Position numbers and translations under genes: made by a program
DNA from: SURF-24 sp964537965
GTDB taxonomy: Bacteria > Bacteroidota > Ignavibacteria > Ignavibacteriales > SURF-24
NCBI GenBank assembly: GCA_964537965.1
Contig: CAZIDB010000157.1
Coordinates: 1-11,162 of the forward strand
DNA: 11,162 nt
Direction of reading: 5' to 3'
In this document: positions 7,335-11,162 of the stretch, piece by piece
How the letters are laid out: every line of letters begins with the position of its first letter
Numbering within the stretch: the stretch's first letter is position 1
Notes under the pieces: generated by a model
Seen by the model: only the letters and a program-made list of their open reading frames with translations
Databases searched by the model: none
What the model was told of the DNA's origin: nothing

Positions 7335-7802
7335 TTAACCACGTCCGTTGGTAAATCTGTTTTTTACTCCAACTCTGTCAATCCTTGTTAACGATTTCAG
7401 AGTCTCTTTCGGATTTCTTAGAATTTCATCTCCGGCTTTGAGACCTGTTATCTGGGCAGATATATTATCCTTGCGCAAAACGTCAACAACAACAGTTTGA
7501 AGATCATTTCTGTGATGTTTTCTAATTACTTTTACAACCATAAAAACTTTTTCTCTTGATGTCAGTAATGCATCAGTTGGTATTTCAAAGACATCAGAAG
7601 AATTTGTTTTGCTTAATGGTTTTTGAATAGCGAACTGAGGAGACTCCGAAATAGAACGGTCAATTTTTTCCGTTGTATCAACATCGTTAGTATCAGTAAT
7701 TTTTGAACAGGAACTGTTTACTGATACCAGCAATGGAGCTCCGATTAGAAGTGCACCGTATTTTAAAAAATCTTTACGGTTCAACTTTTTACTGGGCTTC
7801 AT
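7335..7802 (-). CDS. Uncharacterised exported protein, Tat-like or lipoprotein-like signal
   Basis: I do not recognise the mature part of this 155-residue protein. The N-terminus reads NRKDFLK (8-14), then a hydrophobic stretch (16-28) and Cys32 after VNSS. This resembles a twin-arginine signal with Arg-Lys instead of Arg-Arg, combined with a loose lipobox, so export and possible lipid anchoring in the envelope are inferred. Residues 35-75 are Ser/Thr/Asp-rich and probably a flexible linker. Residues 80-145 alternate basic and beta-like segments (KVFMVVKVIRKHHR, TVVVDVLRKD), and the tail is basic and glycine-rich. Apart from Cys32 there is no cysteine and no cofactor motif. The start is secure: GGAGG (complement of 7808-7812) lies 5 nt before the ATG. 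The ferredoxin gene follows 46 bp downstream, so the two are probably co-transcribed, which suggests a link to redox chemistry but does not prove one. Confidence 0.7.
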   Translation of the reverse strand: MKPSKKLNRKDFLKYGALLIGAPLLVSVNSSCSKITDTNDVDTTEKIDRSISESPQFAIQKPLSKTNSSDVFEIPTDALLTSREKVFMVVKVIRKHHRNDLQTVVVDVLRKDNISAQITGLKAGDEILRNPKETLKSLTRIDRVGVKNRFTNGRG

Positions 7803-7950
7803 TTAAACCTCCGATAATGAAAAGTTAGTTAATTGGCTCTTCAAAATGTAAAAAACGACAAACAAATCCAAATTATTTTCGAAAATTTCTTTAAAAAGTT
7901 AAATTTCAGAAGAATCACCTTTTTAACAGGGAAATTGATTCGGGAGGTAT

Positions 7951-8019
7951 ATGAGAATTATTTTATTTAAAATTTCGGGATTTTATGGGGTTTTAAGAAG
8001 TTCAAAGAATATTTCGTAA
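7951..8019 (+). CDS. Possible 22-residue small ORF, doubtful
   Basis: An ATG preceded by GGGAGG (7942-7947), 3 nt away, opens a 22-codon frame ending in TAA. The peptide begins MRIILFKISGFYG and is hydrophobic then basic. It runs against the genes on both sides, and there is no plus-strand gene it could lead. The unusually good ribosome site in otherwise AT-rich DNA is the only support, and chance is the simpler explanation. Confidence 0.15.
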   Translation: MRIILFKISGFYGVLRSSKNIS

Positions 8020-8031
8020 TTCTTAACCAAG

Positions 8032-8043
8032 TGATAATTATCA
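8032..8043. repeat. 12-bp perfect palindrome
   Basis: TGATAATTATCA is its own reverse complement. It lies about 40 bp past the stop of the galactose-binding-like gene and about 230 bp upstream of the Tat-like gene. It could be an operator half-way in character to Fur-type boxes, but it lacks the 7-1-7 layout, and AT-rich DNA yields such palindromes by chance. Confidence 0.25.
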
Positions 8044-8083
8044 AACAAATGATTTTTTTACAAAGCATCATCTATATATAAGT

Positions 8084-9154
8084 CTAATCATTTCCAAAAA
8101 AGTAATCGAAGAAGTTCTTTTTTTTCTTCTGGCTCTTCCAGTAAGAAGCATATTTTTCCTGGGTAATTAAACCGATGGGGCCTTCGTAAATTCCTCCATT
8201 AATGTAACCATCATACACTTTTACGGCTATAACATTTTCGCCCGCTTCAAGTAAGTTATCCGGAAGATAATAGCCCCTGAATACCTGCCATTCATTACTA
8301 AAATGAACATTTCCGTCTTCGCTTTTCATCTTTCCCGTAGAGCCAATTAATTTTCCATTTACGTACACCTCATCAAGGTCATCAATTTTACCCATCAGCA
8401 GAACAAACTTTTTATTAATTACAGACTGATTCAATTTAAAAGTTTTCCTGTACCATGCAAAACCATTGTAATCTGTAAAGCCCTGTGTTTCCCAGTAACC
8501 GGGGACAAATACTCTATTCCAGTTTGAGTCATCAAAATCTTTTTTCTGCCAGCGTGCATTATTACCGGTATTAAATTTCCATTCCCCTTCTAGAGAAATT
8601 GTTGGAATAAGACCGGAGCCTTTGGCAAAAAATCCAACTTCTCCACCGGTTATACCGCCAGCCTGCTGGGAATCATATACTCTTACGGCAATTACATTAT
8701 CCTGATTAATTTTTAACAGGTTAACCGGAACCGAATATTTTCTGAAAGCATTGTAAGCCGTATTATAATCTGGAGGGAAGGTACCGGAAAAACCAACAAG
8801 CACACCATTAATATAAACCTCATCAACATCATCTATATAACCAAGCTGAAGGTACAAACCACTTCTATTAAATTCTTCAGAGCAGTAAAAATGTTTTCTG
8901 TACCAGGCGTATCCATCATATCCGTAAAAGCCTTCATTTTCCCAGGCGGAGGGGACTTTTATTTCCTCCCAATCCTTATCATACAGTTTTGGATCTGCCC
9001 ACTTCTTATCATCACCAATAGTAAATCTCCATCTACCTTTCAGGTTCAGAATTTTCTCCCATTCATTTCCGTACAGGCAAGAAGAACCAAATGTAACTAT
9101 TAGCAAAACAAGCGCAATAAAAGATCTATATTCCGGTGTAGTATACTTTTTCAT
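8084..9154 (-). CDS. Exported protein of two tandem galactose-binding-like (GH2 sugar-binding) domains
   Basis: The 356 residues start with a signal peptide (basic MKKY, hydrophobic 12-22), possibly a lipoprotein signal ending at Cys26 (GSSC). The rest is two copies of a beta-sandwich of the kind found at the N-terminus of glycoside hydrolase family 2 enzymes, roughly residues 37-178 and 187-331. Paired motifs lie about 150 residues apart: VPSAWENEGF with VPGYWETQGF, AWYRKHF with AWYRKTF, IDDVDEVYING with IDDLDEVYVNG, and NVIAVRVYD with NVIAVKVYD. No catalytic TIM barrel follows, so this is a binding or structural envelope protein, not an enzyme; a sugar ligand is inferred from the fold only. 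The C-terminus is Lys-rich and then aromatic (KKKKNFFDYFF). No Shine-Dalgarno sequence precedes the ATG. It lies 66 bp behind the HEAT-like gene, with phased direct repeats in front. Confidence 0.82.
   Translation of the reverse strand: MKKYTTPEYRSFIALVLLIVTFGSSCLYGNEWEKILNLKGRWRFTIGDDKKWADPKLYDKDWEEIKVPSAWENEGFYGYDGYAWYRKHFYCSEEFNRSGLYLQLGYIDDVDEVYINGVLVGFSGTFPPDYNTAYNAFRKYSVPVNLLKINQDNVIAVRVYDSQQAGGITGGEVGFFAKGSGLIPTISLEGEWKFNTGNNARWQKKDFDDSNWNRVFVPGYWETQGFTDYNGFAWYRKTFKLNQSVINKKFVLLMGKIDDLDEVYVNGKLIGSTGKMKSEDGNVHFSNEWQVFRGYYLPDNLLEAGENVIAVKVYDGYINGGIYEGPIGLITQEKYASYWKSQKKKKNFFDYFFGND
8162..8596 (-). repeat. Second galactose-binding-like domain copy (residues 187-331)
   Basis: Protein-level internal repeat. 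It carries LEGEWKF, VPGYWETQGF, AWYRKTF, IDDLDEVYVNG and NVIAVKVYD in the same order as copy one, with an inserted loop of about four residues before the NVIAV strand. The copies are clearly homologous but diverged, so the duplication is old. The boundaries are approximate. Confidence 0.75.
8621..9046 (-). repeat. First galactose-binding-like domain copy (residues 37-178)
   Basis: Protein-level internal repeat. It carries LKGRWRF, VPSAWENEGF, AWYRKHF, IDDVDEVYING and NVIAVRVYD. The Asp-Glu-Val-Tyr-x-Asn-Gly core is the typical edge-strand signature of GH2 N-terminal sugar-binding domains. The boundaries are approximate. Confidence 0.75.
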
Positions 9155-9199
9155 ACGTTAAATATAGTATTTATTTTTTTTCGTTAATCGGAAAAGATT

Positions 9200-9229
9200 G
9201 TCAAATTTTGTAAAATAATGTCATCTGCT
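9200..9229. promoter_or_regulatory. Three 10-bp-phased direct repeats ahead of the galactose-binding-like gene
   Basis: GTCAA (9200), GTAAA (9210) and GTCAT (9220) begin exactly 10 bp apart, 46 to 75 bp upstream of the ATG at 9154 and overlapping the stop of the HEAT-like gene. Read on the minus strand the units are ATGAC, TTTAC and TTGAC. Phased direct repeats suit binding by an OmpR/PhoB-type regulator such as the one encoded nearby. The function is inferred. Confidence 0.45.
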
Positions 9230-9658
9230 TGTTGTATTAAATTCAAGAGAATCTGAAAACACAGTGTTTTCAAACTCTTTAAAAATGTCCGAGCACATTC
9301 TTTTAACCTGATCTTCTTTTTCCTTGTTGTAAATTTCTTTTACAAGCTCTATACCCTCTGCATCACCAATTTGATATAGAGATAAAGAAATCAATATTCT
9401 GATGGAAGGAATCTTTTCCTTTGAAAGCTGCTTTATCAATGTCTTCTTAAGTTCAACCATTTTATATTTACCCGCATAGTAAATTGCGCTTTCTCTTAAG
9501 CCATCATTTTCAGAAGTGATTGCACGGCCTAAGTTTTCTATGCACTGTTCATACCTTGTTAACTTAGACGGTTTTTTTTCAACGGTTTTAGCTTGTGAAG
9601 TAGTTGTTAAAAATATTGCGGCCGTTAAAATAATTATTGTAATCTTTAATGCCTTCAT
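9221..9658 (-). CDS. Small exported HEAT-like repeat protein
   Basis: The 145-residue product has a clear signal peptide (MKALK, hydrophobic 6-20, likely cleavage after SQA at 23), so it is periplasmic or secreted. The mature part is helical and resembles two to three HEAT/PBS-lyase-type repeats: LRESAIYYAGKY (54-65), IPSIRILISLSLYQIGD (83-99) and a final helix pair at 102-130. Such repeats usually mediate protein binding; the partner is unknown. The ATG at 9658 is chosen over an upstream in-frame GTG at 9685 because AGGAGG (complement of 9665-9670) lies 6 nt before it and because signal peptides normally begin like MKALK; the GTG form would add nine polar, basic residues. Start codon and ribosome site lie inside a hairpin (see 9656-9689). 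The gene is between the response regulator and the galactose-binding-like gene, on the same strand, with phased repeats upstream. Confidence 0.72.
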   Translation of the reverse strand: MKALKITIIILTAAIFLTTTSQAKTVEKKPSKLTRYEQCIENLGRAITSENDGLRESAIYYAGKYKMVELKKTLIKQLSKEKIPSIRILISLSLYQIGDAEGIELVKEIYNKEKEDQVKRMCSDIFKEFENTVFSDSLEFNTTSR

Positions 9659-9689
9659 TGTGAACCTCCTGTTTTTTTTGTTCACAATG
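9656..9689 (-). promoter_or_regulatory. Start-codon hairpin of the HEAT-like gene
   Basis: CATTGTGAAC (9656-9665) and GTTCACAATG (9680-9689) are perfect 10-bp inverted repeats around a 14-nt loop. In the minus-strand mRNA the AUG is the last three bases of the 3' arm and AGGAG is the end of the loop, so folding would hide the start codon while leaving most of the ribosome site exposed. It could act as a translational switch (temperature, protein or helicase dependent) or as a DNA operator. Confidence 0.5.
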
Positions 9690-9716
9690 TTAGACGGTAA
9701 CTTTTAAAAGCAAGTT

Positions 9717-9757
9717 GTCATAGATGAGTAAAGGTTTGTAAAAACATGTAAAAGCAA
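9717..9757. promoter_or_regulatory. Phased GTAAA direct repeats ahead of the HEAT-like gene
   Basis: GTAAA occurs at 9728, 9738 and 9748, exactly 10 bp apart, with a weaker GTCAT 11 bp before the first (9717). On the minus strand these read TTTAC, TTTAC, TTTAC and ATGAC, about 60 to 95 bp upstream of the ATG at 9658. One-turn direct repeats are typical half-sites of OmpR/PhoB-family regulators; the regulator gene ends only 27 bp away. Confidence 0.5.
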
Positions 9758-9783
9758 AAAAGTTTTAATTCCCTTACTCAGAA

Positions 9784-10473
9784 TCAGCTTTCTACAAGTT
9801 TGTACCCAATTCCATGTACTGTTATTATGATTTGCGGATGGTTATAATCAACTTCAACTTTTTGTCTTAGTTTCAAAATAAAATTATCCACTGTACGTGT
9901 TGTGGGCGATTCCTCATATCCCCAAATTTTCTGAAGGAGTTCATCTCTGCTAACAGTTTTATTTCTGTTCTCCCAGAGATAACGGAGAATTTCAATTTCT
10001 TTATGCGACATCTGAACAGATTCATTTTCAACCAATGCGTTATAAGTTGTAAAGTTAACTTCAAGTCTGCCAATTTGAACAGAAGCACTTTTTTTATTTG
10101 TAGGCGCTTCATCACTTCTTCTTAAAACTGCTTTAATACGGGCAAGAAGTTCTCTAAGACTAAAGGGCTTTGTAACATAATCATCAGCTCCAAGTTCTAA
10201 ACCCAACACTTTATCAATTTCTTCTCCTTTCGCTGTAACAAGAATTACCGGGGTTGTATTTCCATCTTTTCTGATAGTTTTACAAACATCAAAGCCGGAT
10301 AATTTCGGCATCATTACATCAAGAAGAACCAGGTTATAATTATTGTTCCGTATTTTCTGTAATCCAATTTCACCATCCTCGGCATAGTCAACCTCATAAC
10401 CTTCAAATTCAAGATTGTCTTTCAATCCCATTCTCATGTAGGGTTCATCTTCAACAATTAATATTTTATACAT
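9784..10473 (-). CDS. OmpR/PhoB-family response regulator
   Basis: This 229-residue transcription factor is phosphorylated by the kinase encoded just upstream. The receiver domain (1-118) has the acidic pair Glu8-Asp9, phospho-acceptor Asp52 in LLDVMMP, switch Thr80 and Lys102 in TKPF. The C-terminal winged helix (130-229) has the usual SHKEIEILRYL, SRDELLQKIWGY and TRTVDNFILKLRQKVE segments, the last holding the recognition helix, and ends in HGIGYKLVES. The ATG at 10473 is preferred over one at 10494 because GGAG (complement of 10480-10483) lies 6 nt before it and because MYKILIVEDE is the normal receiver start. It overlaps the kinase stop by 8 nt, so the pair is translationally coupled. 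The closest visible candidate targets are the phased repeats in front of the two exported-protein genes downstream. The stimulus cannot be read from the sequence. Confidence 0.94.
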   Translation of the reverse strand: MYKILIVEDEPYMRMGLKDNLEFEGYEVDYAEDGEIGLQKIRNNNYNLVLLDVMMPKLSGFDVCKTIRKDGNTTPVILVTAKGEEIDKVLGLELGADDYVTKPFSLRELLARIKAVLRRSDEAPTNKKSASVQIGRLEVNFTTYNALVENESVQMSHKEIEILRYLWENRNKTVSRDELLQKIWGYEESPTTRTVDNFILKLRQKVEVDYNHPQIIITVHGIGYKLVES

Positions 10474-11162
10474 TGTTAACTCCAATATTTTCATTTATCA
10501 AAGGGAATAAAAGTTTAAATGTACTTCCCTTTCCTGACTGGCTGTTGATTTCGATTCTGCCGTTGTGTGCAGTAACTATATGTTTTACAAGGGCAAGTCC
10601 AAGTCCTGTGCCTTTGGTATTATGAACATTACCGGTTGATACCCTGTAAAACTTTTCAAAGATTTTTGTTTGTTCTTCTTTAGAAATTCCAATTCCAAAA
10701 TCCTGTACCTGAACAAAGCCCATTTCTTTCTCAACACCAGTTTTAATCTTTACTTCCTTTTTTTCTTTGCTGTACTTAACGGCATTATCTATAAGATTAA
10801 TTATTGCCTCGGATATAGATTCCCTGTCTGCGTTTAATAATAATTTTTCTTCAGCATATTCAATTGAAAAAGTAAAACCGTTGTTCTTAAGATGAAAGCT
10901 ATAGACATTTGAAATATTCAGGAGAATTTCGTTCAGGTTACATTGTTCAAAATTATATTTTATTTTGCCTGCTTCCATTTTAGAAAAGTTAAGGATTTTG
11001 TTCACGATTTTACTAAGGCGGGCTGTTTCCTGGCTAATAATTTTATAGTATTCTTTTTTCTTTTCATCAGTTTTTACCCGCTCCATCTCTAACGTTTCTG
11101 CAAACATACTAATTAAAGCAAGCGGTGTTCTAAGTTCATGAGAAACATTCGAAAGAAAGTCT
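10466..11162 (-). CDS. Sensor histidine kinase, N-terminus outside the window
   Basis: Only the transmitter part (231 residues) is present; the frame stays open to the window edge, so the ATG at 11107 is internal. Counting from the first whole codon, the H-box SHELRTPLALI (7-17) holds the phospho-accepting His8, followed by the HisKA helix pair to about 65. The HATPase domain shows the N-box NLIDNAVKYS (122-131), G1 DFGIGIS (154-160), the F-box FEKFYR (168-173) and G2 GTGLGLAL (184-191). All catalytic motifs are intact, so it should autophosphorylate and pass phosphate to Asp52 of the response regulator, whose gene it overlaps. The sensor region, and with it any clue to the stimulus, lies upstream of the window. 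It belongs to the common HisKA, PhoR-like class. Confidence 0.94.
   Translation of the reverse strand, partial: DFLSNVSHELRTPLALISMFAETLEMERVKTDEKKKEYYKIISQETARLSKIVNKILNFSKMEAGKIKYNFEQCNLNEILLNISNVYSFHLKNNGFTFSIEYAEEKLLLNADRESISEAIINLIDNAVKYSKEKKEVKIKTGVEKEMGFVQVQDFGIGISKEEQTKIFEKFYRVSTGNVHNTKGTGLGLALVKHIVTAHNGRIEINSQSGKGSTFKLLFPLINENIGVNNV

Larger units (their letters stand above)
7803..8083. other. 281-bp AT-rich spacer
   Basis: The spacer lies between two minus-strand genes. It should hold the promoter of the Tat-like/ferredoxin pair and the 3' end of the galactose-binding-like gene, but I see no convincing -35/-10 pair or terminator. Visible items are the ribosome site at 7808-7812, a plus-strand mini-ORF at 7951-8019, imperfect inverted repeats TTAAGAA/TTCTTAA (7993-7999 and 8020-8026) and a 12-bp palindrome at 8032-8043. 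Confidence 0.5.

Noticed and set aside
8032..8043. Fur box
   Set aside because: The palindrome has 6+6 bases and lacks the 7-1-7 or extended hexamer structure of Fur sites. It is also not close to a promoter I can identify.
8084..9154. Calling the tandem-domain protein a beta-galactosidase or glycoside hydrolase
   Set aside because: Only the sugar-binding-type sandwich is present, twice; there is no TIM barrel and no catalytic Glu motif.
9659..9685. In-frame GTG at 9685 as start of the HEAT-like protein
   Set aside because: No ribosome site precedes it, whereas AGGAGG is well placed for the ATG at 9658, which also gives a standard signal peptide.
10474..10494. ATG at 10494 as start of the response regulator
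   Set aside because: The ATG at 10473 has GGAG at 6 nt and gives the normal receiver start; the extra seven residues do not belong to the receiver fold.

Overview
The window is an AT-rich bacterial segment with two gene blocks that face each other. Positions 1-7008 read on the plus strand and 7058-11162 on the minus strand. GGAGG-type ribosome binding sites are common, although some starts lack one. The mix of genes (xanthine dehydrogenase, RtcB with archease, a Tat/lipoprotein-type signal with an RKDFLK core, HEAT-like and galactose-binding-like exported proteins) would suit a member of the Bacteroidota/Ignavibacteria assemblage. That assignment is an impression from style and composition, not a proof. 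I see no rRNA, tRNA, CRISPR array, transposase or phage gene.

Plus-strand block: a 5'-truncated MocA-like molybdenum cofactor nucleotidyltransferase overlaps xdhC, followed by xdhA (two [2Fe-2S] clusters plus FAD) and xdhB (molybdenum subunit), the last two joined by an ATGA overlap. All the purine-binding and catalytic residues known from bovine xanthine oxidoreductase can be located in XdhB, so purine (hypoxanthine/xanthine) oxidation is the most likely reaction, with the first two genes finishing and inserting the cofactor. After 71 bp comes archease, then rtcB, a 3'-phosphate RNA ligase with its activating partner; every metal ligand and the guanylylated histidine of RtcB are present.

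Minus-strand block, in transcription order: a histidine kinase cut by the window end, an OmpR/PhoB-type response regulator overlapping it by 8 nt, a small exported HEAT-like protein, an exported protein made only of two tandem galactose-binding-like domains, a 281-bp spacer, a small protein with a Tat-like/lipoprotein-like signal, and an 8-Cys ferredoxin with an unusual cysteine layout. A hairpin followed by a T tract ends this block just beyond rtcB.

The least expected signals are regulatory. Both exported-protein genes after the response regulator are preceded by three GT(A/C)A-type direct repeats spaced exactly 10 bp apart, the geometry used by OmpR/PhoB-family regulators. The HEAT-like gene also has a perfect 10-bp inverted repeat that would fold its mRNA so that the start codon lies in the stem and the Shine-Dalgarno sequence in the loop. 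Together these suggest a small signalling module (kinase, regulator, two envelope proteins) with both transcriptional and translational control. Its signal and purpose are unknown.
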